A stretch of 21,596 nucleotides of DNA, taken from assembly GCA_017694145.1 (NCBI GenBank), contig JADINF010000025.1, forward strand, positions 1-21,596, written 5' to 3'. The notes beneath the pieces were generated by a model. The model had not been told where the DNA came from. It worked only from the letters and a program-made list of their open reading frames with translations, and did not search any database. The stretch is from Candidatus Stercoripulliclostridium pullicola. GTDB lineage: Bacteria > Bacillota > Clostridia > Christensenellales > DTU072. A program made the translations under genes and the position numbers. Shown piece by piece: positions 1-7,545 of the stretch. Every line of letters starts with the position of its first letter. The first letter of the stretch is position 1.

Positions 1-2091
1 AAGGCATTAACTTATTATGGCAGGTATGTTGATGATATGTTAATGGTCATAACAGTAGATAAATTAAACGATAACTTGGAAACAGAATATGTACTAAATA
101 AATTTTTTGTGACCAATAATATATTTATAAACAATCAACATGATTATAGCTTATATGGCTATGATGAATTGAAAATAAAAAAAGATAAAGTAAAGGCGGT
201 TTATATTGATTGTGCGGAATCAAGGGCGTTAATCGATATATATAATAAATTTATAAGGACATATCCTAGTCAAGTACAACCGATTAGCAATTGGGATTTA
301 GAATTAGGCGATTTTGAAGAGTCGGTTTTTTTATTCGATAAATTTAAACGGTCAAACAAAGTGCGCGATTTAGAAGCTATGGCAGTAGATCCATACAAAA
401 TCGGTCGTTATTTTGCACAATTATCAAGCAAATTTTCTAATGTAAAGTTAGAAAAACAATCTCAAAAAGATATCGAAACACAAATAAAAAAGATCAATGC
501 ATTTTTGTTGGGCGAACAAGGTCTTGAGTATTATACACAGTGGCAAAACTATATGTATTTCCTAATTTGCGTTAATAAAGAACAAGAGTTGCGAGTTTTT
601 TATAAAAGAATAAAAAAAATCATAGAAAATTTAAAAGCGCAATTAAACGAAATGTATAAATATAAGCCGACTATTGTAAAAAAGTTAAAAAGCACTTTAA
701 TACGACATTTGCAAATTTCGTATTATATAGCGTATTCGTTAAAAATTGACAAAGTGCCCGAAAAAAAGAAATCGAATGTGCAACGGTATATTAACGCGAA
801 TTTATTTAATCACAATTTAATCAAATTGCCATTGGCTAATTATATATATAACGGCGAAAAGGCGTTGCTTAACTTAAATATTGAAGACTTTAAAGAAGTT
901 GTTATTGATTTAGAAACGAATTTTAAATTCAAGTGGTCGCCTAGGTTTATTCATTACGATGAAATACAGTCGTTGTTATTTTATAATGAATTCAATAATT
1001 TTAAAGCACCGCATGAAAATGATCCACAATTTTTGTTTGAAAAATTTTGTCTAATAAATAGATTGGTGTGCGGCGAACCGTTTGTCGAACTGATTGGAAA
1101 CACAAGAATTAAGGGATTTAAAGATAATTATATATTACGAGAATACACAATAAACGATGACACAATATACGTTGGCGGAGACATAAATGTTTGTACGGGA
1201 AACGTAAGCGTAAATAATAGCGATATAATCGATTATTTGAAACACGGCACCATAACCATGGCAGACAAAAAAACAATATGGAAAATATTGAATGAAACAT
1301 ATCTGAATTGTCATAAAGATGTAAAATTATTAATTTTACCGGAACTTTTTTATCCGTATGAATTAATAAAAGAATTATTGGCGTTTGCCAGAAGATCGCA
1401 AATAGCCATTGTGGTAGGACTGCGCTATTTAAAAACTATTGACAACAGGGTCAAAAACTGCTTTGCTGCAATTATTCCTTTTGTAAAAGAAGGCTATAAA
1501 AATGCAGCTATATTTATAAGAGAAAAGAATGATTATTCTCCTATAGAAAAATGTATTTTAGCACGGCATGGCTTCGTATGTGTAGATAAGAAAAAGCCTA
1601 ATTACGAGATTTATAGTTGGAAGGGGATAGACATTGCGCCTATGGTGTGTTTTGAATTGACCGATATTGTGGCAAGAGCAATATTAAAAGGCAATACGGA
1701 TATAATTGCCTTACCGGTCAACAATCAAGACACCACTTATTTTTCCAATATTATCGAGTCAACCGTACGAGATTTGCATTGCATGATTGTTCAGGCAAAT
1801 ACATCAATATATGGGGATTCCAGAGTGACGTTACCTTATGACAGAAATACGAAAGATATCTTTAAAATAAAAGGCGGGATTAACGATAATGTGCTTGTAG
1901 GGTCATTAAATCTGAATAATATATTTAATTATCAAAAAAATTATTATCAAAATGAATATGAATATTTAGAATTCTTGCTTAAAAGAAGAAAGGGGAAAAG
2001 GCAAAAAGATAAAAACGCGTCTAGCGATAGACAACATGTAAAAAGGTTATCGGCAAGATTTACCAATAAAAGAGCAAGAAGAAAAGAATAG
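1..2091 (+). CDS. Reverse transcriptase-nitrilase fusion, 5'-truncated by window edge (DRT1/UG1-like antiphage protein)
   Basis: The reading frame is open from base 1, so the gene starts outside the window; the first ATG at 37 is internal. Codons 25-36 encode YVDD, the metal-binding catalytic box of reverse transcriptases, followed by a hydrophobic stretch as in RT motif 5. At about 790-850 there is a thumb-like segment (ANLFNHNLIKLPLANY) of the kind seen in retron and UG/Abi RTs. From about 1160 to 1935 the protein becomes a carbon-nitrogen hydrolase (nitrilase) domain with a full Glu-Lys-Cys triad: Glu in PELF (1342-1344), probable Lys in REKN (1525-1527), Cys in VCFEL (1648-1650). The last ~35 residues are very Lys/Arg-rich. 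RT-nitrilase fusions are the known type 1 defence-associated RTs. The AT-rich codons differ from every downstream gene, suggesting transfer. Exact UG subgroup cannot be assigned without the N-terminus. Confidence 0.88.
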   Translation, partial: KALTYYGRYVDDMLMVITVDKLNDNLETEYVLNKFFVTNNIFINNQHDYSLYGYDELKIKKDKVKAVYIDCAESRALIDIYNKFIRTYPSQVQPISNWDLELGDFEESVFLFDKFKRSNKVRDLEAMAVDPYKIGRYFAQLSSKFSNVKLEKQSQKDIETQIKKINAFLLGEQGLEYYTQWQNYMYFLICVNKEQELRVFYKRIKKIIENLKAQLNEMYKYKPTIVKKLKSTLIRHLQISYYIAYSLKIDKVPEKKKSNVQRYINANLFNHNLIKLPLANYIYNGEKALLNLNIEDFKEVVIDLETNFKFKWSPRFIHYDEIQSLLFYNEFNNFKAPHENDPQFLFEKFCLINRLVCGEPFVELIGNTRIKGFKDNYILREYTINDDTIYVGGDINVCTGNVSVNNSDIIDYLKHGTITMADKKTIWKILNETYLNCHKDVKLLILPELFYPYELIKELLAFARRSQIAIVVGLRYLKTIDNRVKNCFAAIIPFVKEGYKNAAIFIREKNDYSPIEKCILARHGFVCVDKKKPNYEIYSWKGIDIAPMVCFELTDIVARAILKGNTDIIALPVNNQDTTYFSNIIESTVRDLHCMIVQANTSIYGDSRVTLPYDRNTKDIFKIKGGINDNVLVGSLNLNNIFNYQKNYYQNEYEYLEFLLKRRKGKRQKDKNASSDRQHVKRLSARFTNKRARRKE

Positions 2092-2125
2092 ATATAATTA
2101 TTAAGTAATTAAAATTTTCAAATTT

Positions 2126-2160
2126 ACAGCCGCCCGTCCGGGCGGCTGTATGTGCCTTTT
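2126..2160. terminator. Intrinsic terminator between convergent genes
   Basis: A perfect 11-bp GC-rich inverted repeat (ACAGCCGCCCG at 2126-2136, complement at 2139-2149) is followed on the plus strand by a T-rich tract ending around 2165. It sits between the RT-nitrilase stop and the minus-strand hydrolase stop, so it may serve both. Its GC-rich arms match the host-like DNA to the right rather than the AT-rich gene to the left. Confidence 0.8.
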
Positions 2161-2189
2161 ATTTTTATAAGGAATTATAAAATAACAAA

Positions 2190-2735
2190 TTAAAGCGTTT
2201 TCAACAGGGTGTCGACGTCGGTGATTTCGGCGCCGTAGACCTCTTTGAGGTATTTGATACCGTAGTCGTAGTCCTCTTGAGTGAACGAGTCGGTGGCGTC
2301 CTTCGCGACAACTACGTTGTAGCCGAGCTGGTAGGCGTCCGCCGAGGTGTGACGTACGCACATGTGGGTGTGAAGCCCCGTCATTATCACCGTGTCGACG
2401 CCGAGCTCCTTGAGCAGAAGGTCGAGATCGGTATGGAAAAAGCCGCTGTAACGGCGCTTCGGCACGACGTAATCCTTTTCGCACAGCTGGAGTTCCGGTA
2501 TGACTTCCGCGCCCTCGGTGCCCGCTATCGCGTGATCGCCCCACAGCTTCAATTCGTGGTCTATCCCCTTGAGGTGGGTGTCGTTACAGAATATGACGGG
2601 GATTCCTTTTTCGCGGCAGCCGTTCAGAAGTTCCGCCGTCTTGGGCACTATTTTGAGTCCGCGGTCGCATTTGAGCGCGCCCGTCACGAAGTCGTTGAGC
2701 ATATCTACGACGAGGACTGCGTATTTACAAGACAT
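2190..2735 (-). CDS. Nicotinamidase-like cysteine hydrolase (isochorismatase family)
   Basis: A 181-residue protein, the usual size for the isochorismatase/nicotinamidase family. It begins with the family's VVDMLNDF strand. The catalytic triad is visible: D11, K93 (VPKRRYSGF) and C126 (HTHMCVRHT). A nicotinamidase-type metal site also looks intact, with D52 and H54 in NDTH and H68 in GDH, followed by the AGTEGAE segment typical of PncA relatives. The likely reaction is nicotinamide to nicotinic acid plus ammonia in cytoplasmic NAD salvage; another amide or isochorismatase-like substrate remains possible. The start is fixed by a strong GGAGG at 2744-2748. It is divergent from a niacin-responsive repressor gene, which supports the niacin role. 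Confidence 0.85.
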   Translation of the reverse strand: MSCKYAVLVVDMLNDFVTGALKCDRGLKIVPKTAELLNGCREKGIPVIFCNDTHLKGIDHELKLWGDHAIAGTEGAEVIPELQLCEKDYVVPKRRYSGFFHTDLDLLLKELGVDTVIMTGLHTHMCVRHTSADAYQLGYNVVVAKDATDSFTQEDYDYGIKYLKEVYGAEITDVDTLLKTL

Positions 2736-2750
2736 TTTTATTACCTCCCG

Positions 2751-2778
2751 ATATGTATATTTAAGTGAATATACATAT
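2751..2778. promoter_or_regulatory. Perfect 28-bp inverted repeat, probable repressor operator
   Basis: The arms ATATGTATATT (2751-2761) and AATATACATAT (2768-2778) are exact reverse complements around a 6-bp centre. The repeat touches the -10 of the minus-strand promoter and covers its expected start site, ending 2 bp before the ribosome site. This is a classic repressor position. The divergent NiaR-type gene is the obvious candidate to bind it, probably when niacin is plentiful. A match to a published NiaR site was not checked. Confidence 0.65.
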
Positions 2779-2805
2779 AATATGACACTCGTAAAGAATT
2801 GTCAA
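2777..2805 (-). promoter_or_regulatory. Sigma-A-type promoter of the nicotinamidase-like gene
   Basis: Reading the minus strand there is a perfect TTGACA -35 (2800-2805), a 17-bp spacer, and a TATTAT -10 (2777-2782). Transcription would start near 2770 and run into the GGAGG and ATG of the hydrolase gene. Confidence 0.75.
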
Positions 2806-2808
2806 ACG

Positions 2809-2837
2809 TTGCATAATAAAAAAATTTTTGATACAAT
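2809..2837 (+). promoter_or_regulatory. Promoter of the NiaR-type repressor gene
   Basis: TTGCAT (2809-2814), 17 bp, TACAAT (2832-2837). Transcription would begin near 2844, so the in-frame ATG at 2828 is upstream of the transcript and the ATG at 2873 must be the start. Confidence 0.6.
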
Positions 2838-2872
2838 ACTCCAAGATACAAGAAATTACGGCGGAAAGAAAT

Positions 2873-3397
2873 ATGACCGGAGCGGAGCGCAGGACAAAGA
2901 TAACGGAAATACTTACCTTGAGCAAAGAAGCGGTGAGCGCTACGAAACTCGCCGCGGAATTCGGAGTTACGCGACAGATAATAGTGTCGGACTTAGCCTT
3001 ACTGCGCGCCGAGGGCAAACCCGTAGGCGCGGATAGAAGGGGATATTATCTCAAGAAAGCGGAAGGGATATACAAGACGGTGATATGCCGGCACGACGTA
3101 AAGGGCGCCGCGGAGGAATTCAACGCGATAGTGGATAACGGCGGCAAGGTGCTGAACGTGATAGTGGAGCACCCGTTATACGGAAACATAAGCGCGGAGC
3201 TTAACGTTACGTCGCGTTACGACGCGGAAGAATTCGTCAGGAAGACAGAGGAGAGCAACGCAAGCTTTCTTTCCGATCTCACGGGCGGATTGCATATCCA
3301 TACGATAAGCGTGCCTGACGAAAAGTCTTACGAAAGAATAGTTGCCAAACTGAGAGCACTGGATATCCTTGCGGAAGAGGGTTCCGTCGGAGAATAG
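2873..3397 (+). CDS. niaR: NiaR-type niacin-responsive transcriptional repressor (HTH + 3H domain)
   Basis: 174 residues from the ATG at 2873, which follows a GCGGAAAG ribosome site; an earlier in-frame ATG at 2828 lies inside the promoter. Residues ~7-60 form an HTH_11-type winged helix (ATKLAAEFGVTRQIIVSDLALLR). The remainder is a 3H domain with its conserved histidines: H74 in CRHD, H100 in EHPLYGNI and H141/H143 in GGLHIHTI. Family members repress niacin uptake and NAD biosynthesis genes, with nicotinic acid as co-repressor bound through a metal at the histidines. The divergent nicotinamidase-like gene makes nicotinic acid, so a feedback loop is likely. Length and domain order are normal. 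The symbol is given on domain architecture and context. Confidence 0.85.
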   Translation: MTGAERRTKITEILTLSKEAVSATKLAAEFGVTRQIIVSDLALLRAEGKPVGADRRGYYLKKAEGIYKTVICRHDVKGAAEEFNAIVDNGGKVLNVIVEHPLYGNISAELNVTSRYDAEEFVRKTEESNASFLSDLTGGLHIHTISVPDEKSYERIVAKLRALDILAEEGSVGE

Positions 3398-3544
3398 CGT
3401 TAAAGGCTCCCCGTTTACGGAGAAAAGGAACCCCAGAATATTATTTGCGAGCGGAGACGCCGAACACCGTATCCCGTGTCTGGCGGTATTTACAAAACGG
3501 GCGGGCGATGATATAATTTTCTCGGGAAGGAAAATACGGAAAAA
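3398..3544 (+). promoter_or_regulatory. Intergenic region with promoter of the GNAT/TIR operon
   Basis: A good promoter lies at 3489-3517: TTTACA, 17 bp, TATAAT. The expected start site is only ~20 bp ahead of the GNAT ATG, giving a short leader with GGGAAGG at 3524-3530. No convincing terminator for the upstream niaR gene was found; inverted repeats around 3379-3433 are imperfect and lack a T tract. Confidence 0.6.
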
Positions 3545-4129
3545 ATGAAGTTGATCGAAGGGAAAGAAGTAACTACCGAGCACGTACTCGGCGCGCTGGA
3601 ATTGGACAAGACGGTTTATTCGCGGGAGTATTGGTTGAGCGAAAGCGTATGTAAAGCTTTCGCGGTGCGTAATCCGGATATTTATACGATGCTTCTCGAT
3701 GAGGAAACCGGGCGGATAGCGGCGTACCTCAACGTGTCTCCTGTAAGCCGCGGGTTTTACGACTCTTTGGCGTCGGGTCATTACGTCGATACCGTGATAA
3801 AAGCCGAAGATATCGAAACACCGCAGACAAACGGCGAAAATCTCTTGTATTTTTCTTCCATAGTGGTACATCCGAATTACAGGCGGCGCGGATTGGCAAA
3901 GCAACTTTTACGCCGTTACGGCGAAAAGCTTGCGGACTACGGAGCAAAAGGGGTATTCTTCGACAGCGTGATCGCGGACGCGGTCAGTCCTTCCGGAGAA
4001 AAATTGTGTCGCGCGTTGGGATTGAAAAACATTAGGTCGTCGGAGCACGGCTCATCGTTGTTTGAACGCGATCTGAGGGGCGCAAATTCGAAAGACTTTA
4101 TTTACAAACTTATGAATCCGAATAATTAG
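3545..4129 (+). CDS. GNAT-family N-acetyltransferase
   Basis: 194 residues with a clear GNAT fold. Strand 4 and motif A read SSIVVHPNYRRRGLAKQLL (residues ~104-122), containing the Arg/Gly pyrophosphate-binding loop that holds acetyl-CoA. A later ALGLKNI segment (157-163) corresponds to motif B. The substrate cannot be told from sequence. The gene is first in a tight operon with a TIR-domain protein: the stop and the ribosome site of the next gene overlap, and the ATGs are only 9 bp past this stop. The segment from GRIAAYLNVSP to LASG (57-78) resembles a segment in the C-terminal half of that TIR protein, so the two probably share ancestry. It could acetylate the partner, act as an antitoxin-like control, or be an ordinary metabolite acetyltransferase; none of these is shown. 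Confidence 0.85.
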   Translation: MKLIEGKEVTTEHVLGALELDKTVYSREYWLSESVCKAFAVRNPDIYTMLLDEETGRIAAYLNVSPVSRGFYDSLASGHYVDTVIKAEDIETPQTNGENLLYFSSIVVHPNYRRRGLAKQLLRRYGEKLADYGAKGVFFDSVIADAVSPSGEKLCRALGLKNIRSSEHGSSLFERDLRGANSKDFIYKLMNPNN

Positions 4130-4138
4130 GAGGGAATT

Positions 4139-5191
4139 ATGGAAAGCATTTACAAATACGATTTATTTATTTCTTACGCGACGGAAAACGCCGATATAGC
4201 TCAATACGTCGTAAAGCAAATAGAGAATCGCGGCAAAAAATGTTTCGTCGCGCCTCGCGACATCCGGACGGGTTTCGATTACGCTTCGGAAATTGTCAAC
4301 GGGATCAGCAATTCGCAAGCGGTTTTATTGGTGTTTTCGAGTAAGTCCGATAAGTCCGCTTACGTGTTGCGCGAAGTGAATTCCGCCGTTTCGCGCAACA
4401 AAACGATAATCCCTTTGCGGATAGAGAATTTTTTACCTTCCGAAGCGATGGAATTTTATCTCGGTCCCTGTCACTGGCTCGACGCATTCCCGGAAGTTTT
4501 GGATACGCATCTCACAAAGGTGCTCGCGATATTGGACTGTATGAAAGGGGCGGAAATAAGCGCGCCCAAATCCGTGAGGATCGAAGGTCCGGTCATTCTC
4601 GACGTCGCAGAGCTGTTGGAAACGGGTTACGACAAGAAGGCGATCACAATGCGCGAGATAGAGCTCGATTATCTGTCGGTCCCCACCGACAAATATAATA
4701 TCAACGACGACACGGAAGGGACGCTTGAGAGTTGGCTGGACAGCGTGCAGGAATATGCGGACACGGCGTGCGCGTTGATTAAAGACGACGTAATAATGGG
4801 ATACAGTGAAATTTATCCCATGGATGCGGAAAGTTTCGATCTGTTGGCTTCCGGAGAAAGTATGGTGAAAGAAGAAATGATAGCCCTCTACGGATTTACC
4901 GGAGATTTCGACGCATATATCCCCATTATCGCGCTCGATCCCGCGTATGTGAAACAGGATATATACAAAGAATTCATCAAGTGGATGGCGGGGAAGATCT
5001 CGTCATGGGAAAAAGCGGGGATACGCCTTCACCGTATAGGGATAACCGTTTATAATTCTTTATGCGAAAAATACGTTAAATTGCTAGGTTTCAGATACAG
5101 CGGGCTTAATCCCGCGAAAGGTAAAGTTTACGTTTCTTCGGTGGAAGAACTGAAAGAGAACGGCCCGCTTAAAAAGCTCCTCGGCAAATAA
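4139..5191 (+). CDS. TIR-domain protein with GNAT-like C-terminal domain
   Basis: 350 residues. Residues ~5-135 are a bacterial TIR domain: YDLFISYATEN at the first strand, APRDIRTG in the BB-loop region, and a probable catalytic Glu79 in SAYVLREVNSA, followed by IIPLRI and HWLDA. Bacterial TIR domains with this Glu usually cleave NAD+ or make cADPR-like signals. Residues ~168-325 look like a GNAT domain: GYSEIYP, DLLASG, PIIALDPAYVKQ, and CEKYVKLLGFRYSG at the C-terminal strand. The normal Arg-x-x-Gly-x-Gly/Ala loop is missing, so acetyl-CoA binding may be lost and the domain may sense a ligand or bind the upstream GNAT. The start is set by AGGAGGG overlapping the previous stop. No membrane segment or signal peptide is present. 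TIR assignment is firm; the GNAT assignment is moderately firm. Confidence 0.85.
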   Translation: MESIYKYDLFISYATENADIAQYVVKQIENRGKKCFVAPRDIRTGFDYASEIVNGISNSQAVLLVFSSKSDKSAYVLREVNSAVSRNKTIIPLRIENFLPSEAMEFYLGPCHWLDAFPEVLDTHLTKVLAILDCMKGAEISAPKSVRIEGPVILDVAELLETGYDKKAITMREIELDYLSVPTDKYNINDDTEGTLESWLDSVQEYADTACALIKDDVIMGYSEIYPMDAESFDLLASGESMVKEEMIALYGFTGDFDAYIPIIALDPAYVKQDIYKEFIKWMAGKISSWEKAGIRLHRIGITVYNSLCEKYVKLLGFRYSGLNPAKGKVYVSSVEELKENGPLKKLLGK

Positions 5192-5214
5192 AAAATTACG
5201 ATTTCGTGCAAGGG

Positions 5215-5245
5215 CGCGCCGCATATATGCGGCGCGTGTATTTTC
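5215..5245 (+). terminator. Terminator of the GNAT/TIR operon
   Basis: A perfect palindrome with abutting 11-bp arms (CGCGCCGCATA at 5215-5225 and its complement at 5226-5236) lies 24 bp after the TIR stop and is followed by TGTATTTTCG. The T tract is short, so strength is uncertain. Confidence 0.65.
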
Positions 5246-5279
5246 GTAAGCTAAGTAACTTTTGCGGGCAAGCTCCCCG

Positions 5280-5308
5280 TTGACTAATCGCGCGTGGCGC
5301 GGTACAAT
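5280..5308 (+). promoter_or_regulatory. Promoter of the flavin oxidoreductase gene
   Basis: TTGACT (5280-5285), 17 bp, TACAAT (5303-5308). The in-frame ATG at 5294 is in the spacer, so translation begins at 5342 after CGGAGGTG. Confidence 0.7.
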
Positions 5309-5341
5309 ATAATCAGTACGAGTCAATCGGAGGTGCGTTTA

Positions 5342-7387
5342 ATGGATAAAAAATACGAAGCGATATTCACTCCCTGGAAGATCGGTAACGTCGAGATCAA
5401 GAACCGTATCGTGATGTGTTCGATGGGTGGTACCTGCCTTTTCGGGTTTGCCGAACCTAACCACTGGGATAAAGAGGCGGCGAGGCTTCTTCTGGAAGTA
5501 GCGAAAAACAATTGCGGACTCATTCTTCCCGGGATCGCGCCCGTCAAGGATCTCGTGGGCGGCAAATGGCTTTATCAGGGCGAAGCGAAATTCCGTAAGC
5601 TCAAGGAATTCATGGACGAGGTACATAAGACCGGGGCAAAACTTTTCGTGCAGATAACCGCGGGCTTCGGCAGATCGTTTGCCGTGAGCGGACTGACGGA
5701 AATGATCTATACGAACAAACTTTTACGCAAGGTGTGTAAGCCTTTCGTGGACGTTGAGGGTCTGACTATGGCGCCTTCCGTTGCGCCAAACCGCTGGTCC
5801 GACAAGGTTCCGAGCCGCGCGATGACCTTAAAAGAGATAGACGATATAATCGACGCGTTTGCACGCGTAGCGAAAAAATGTAAGGAAGCGGGCGTGGACG
5901 GAGTGGAAGTGCACGCAGTGCACGAAGGTTATCTGCTAGACCAGTTCACGTTGCGCTACGTCAACAAACGTACCGACGAATACGGCGGAAGCTTCGAGAA
6001 CAGATACCGTTTCGCGGTGGAGATAGTCAAGGCGATCAAAGCGGCGTGCGGAAGCGACTATCCCGTTTCGCTACGGTATTCGGTGGTATCCAAAACCAAA
6101 GATTTCCGTCTGGGAGCGCTTCCCTGCGAAGGCGACGAATACGCGGAAGTAGGCAGGGATCTCGAAGAAGGCGTCAAAGCCGCAAAATATCTCGAGGAAG
6201 CCGGTTACGACATGCTGAACTGCGATAACGGGACGTACGACGCCTGGTACTGGTCGCATCCGCCGATGTACATGCCGGAGAACTGCAACTATCGCGAAGC
6301 GGAAGCGGTCAAAGAGGCGGTAAGCATCCCCGTGGTGGTGGCCGGAAGGAACGAGCCCGACTATGCCGCTGTAAAGATCGCCGCGGGCAAGATAGACGCG
6401 ATGGGGGTGGCGCGCCAGTTCCTTGCCGATCCCGAATGGGTGACGAAGCTCATGGATGACAGGCTTGACGATATCCGTCCGTGTATATGTTGTCATAACG
6501 GATGCTTCAATCTTTCCAAATACGAAGGAACGCCCAATCTGCAGTCGCTTACGGAAACGCAGGCGATGTGCCGTTGCGCGGTGAATCCCGTGTCGATGAA
6601 TTCGCGCAAATACCGCATAGAAAAAACGTCGAACCCGAAGAAAGTGGCGGTTATAGGCGGCGGAATAGGAGGAATGGAAACGGCGCGCGTATTGGCTTTG
6701 CGGGGGCACAAGCCCACGTTGTACGAGAAGACGGGCGAACTCGGCGGGGTATTCATACCCGCGGCGTCGTTCGATTTCAAGGAAAAGGACCGCGCGCTTA
6801 TCGCCTGGTACCGTAAGCAGCTCAAAGATCTCGGCGTGGAAGTTAAACTGAATACCGAAGTAAAAGACGTGAGTTCGCTCGTCGCCGACGAAGTGGTTAT
6901 CGCAACGGGAGCCGTTGCGCGCACGTTGAAAGTGCCCGGCGCCGAGAGAGCGATTCCGGCGGTGGATTATCTTAACGACAGAACTCTCGCGGGCGAAAAT
7001 ATAGTCGTGATAGGCGGAAGCCTGACCGGCTCCGAAATAGCGTACGAGCTTTACAACGCGGGCAAAAAACCGGTTATAGTGGAGATGAAAAACGACCTTA
7101 TCGCGGCGCGCGGGGTATGTCTTGCGAACAGTTCCTATCTTCGCGATTTCTTCAAACTGAAGAAAGTGCCGGTCTATCTCAACACGACGGTGAAAGAGAT
7201 AACCGATAAAGGTGTGACCGCGGTGACGCCCGAAGGCGAGGTGTTCATAGAATGCGATACCGTAATCACCTGCGTGGGCTATGTGGCGAAACCGCTTGCG
7301 GGCGGCAAGAAGGTAGGCGACTGCAACGAAGTGGGTAACGTGATGACTGCGGTACAACGTGCCTGGGACGTCGCAATGAAGATCTGA
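5342..7387 (+). CDS. NADH:flavin oxidoreductase/NAD(P)-binding ene-reductase (2,4-dienoyl-CoA / enoate reductase, BaiC/BaiH-like)
   Basis: 681 residues, the usual size of the old-yellow-enzyme fusions with a ferredoxin-like cluster and a second flavin module. Residues 1-~370 are the FMN TIM barrel, with HAVHEGYLLDQF and RTDEYGGSFENRYRF near the active site. A 4Fe-4S motif follows (PCICCHNGC ... CRCAVNP; one extra Cys inside the usual spacing). From ~434 there is a FAD-binding Rossmann (VAVIGGGIGGMETA) and from ~556 an NAD(P)-binding one (IVVIGGSLTGSE). Such enzymes reduce C=C bonds of 2-enoates, enoyl-CoAs or bile acid intermediates using NAD(P)H in anaerobes. The gene stands alone with its own promoter and terminator, so no pathway context shows the substrate. 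BaiC/BaiH similarity is in motifs only and does not prove a bile acid role. Confidence 0.92.
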   Translation: MDKKYEAIFTPWKIGNVEIKNRIVMCSMGGTCLFGFAEPNHWDKEAARLLLEVAKNNCGLILPGIAPVKDLVGGKWLYQGEAKFRKLKEFMDEVHKTGAKLFVQITAGFGRSFAVSGLTEMIYTNKLLRKVCKPFVDVEGLTMAPSVAPNRWSDKVPSRAMTLKEIDDIIDAFARVAKKCKEAGVDGVEVHAVHEGYLLDQFTLRYVNKRTDEYGGSFENRYRFAVEIVKAIKAACGSDYPVSLRYSVVSKTKDFRLGALPCEGDEYAEVGRDLEEGVKAAKYLEEAGYDMLNCDNGTYDAWYWSHPPMYMPENCNYREAEAVKEAVSIPVVVAGRNEPDYAAVKIAAGKIDAMGVARQFLADPEWVTKLMDDRLDDIRPCICCHNGCFNLSKYEGTPNLQSLTETQAMCRCAVNPVSMNSRKYRIEKTSNPKKVAVIGGGIGGMETARVLALRGHKPTLYEKTGELGGVFIPAASFDFKEKDRALIAWYRKQLKDLGVEVKLNTEVKDVSSLVADEVVIATGAVARTLKVPGAERAIPAVDYLNDRTLAGENIVVIGGSLTGSEIAYELYNAGKKPVIVEMKNDLIAARGVCLANSSYLRDFFKLKKVPVYLNTTVKEITDKGVTAVTPEGEVFIECDTVITCVGYVAKPLAGGKKVGDCNEVGNVMTAVQRAWDVAMKI

Positions 7388-7395
7388 GCGCACCG

Positions 7396-7430
7396 AAGCC
7401 GCCCCGCTCCGAGCGGGGCGGCTTTATTTA
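7396..7430 (+). terminator. Strong intrinsic terminator
   Basis: GC-rich arms AAGCCGCCCCGCTC (7396-7409) and the complement (7411-7424) with a tight loop are followed by TTTATTTA, just after the oxidoreductase stop. Confidence 0.92.
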
Positions 7431-7456
7431 GCCGGATCGGAAGAAAACTTTTCCGT

Positions 7457-7485
7457 TTGCATACGGGCGCAGGGTATGCTATAAT
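7457..7485 (+). promoter_or_regulatory. Promoter of the XRE-type regulator gene
   Basis: TTGCAT (7457-7462), 17 bp, TATAAT (7480-7485). The leader runs ~55 nt to a GGAGG and the ATG at 7546. Confidence 0.65.
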
Positions 7486-7545
7486 AACATATCTGAATAA
7501 GCGGACGCGCTCGAAGCGCAAAGCGATCGCGGAGGATGAAATTCG

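Noticed and set aside
1..2091. Group II intron reverse transcriptase / mobile retroelement
   Set aside because: The C-terminal half is a nitrilase domain, with no maturase or HNH domain, and the short 3' flank shows no intron domain V-like structure.
2828..2872. Earlier ATG for the NiaR-type gene
   Set aside because: It lies upstream of the expected transcription start and partly within the promoter; the ATG at 2873 has a ribosome site and gives the family's normal length.
3379..3433. Inverted repeat GGGTTCC/GGAACCC after niaR as a terminator
   Set aside because: The stem is interrupted, the spacer is ~41 nt and no T tract follows; it also overlaps the end of the coding region.
5294..5341. 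Earlier ATG for the flavin oxidoreductase
   Set aside because: It falls between the -35 and -10 boxes; the ATG at 5342 has a good GGAGG.
5342..7387. Bile-acid 7-dehydroxylation (bai) gene
   Set aside because: Motifs fit the wider enoate/dienoyl-CoA reductase family and no other bai genes are nearby, so a bile acid role is not supported.
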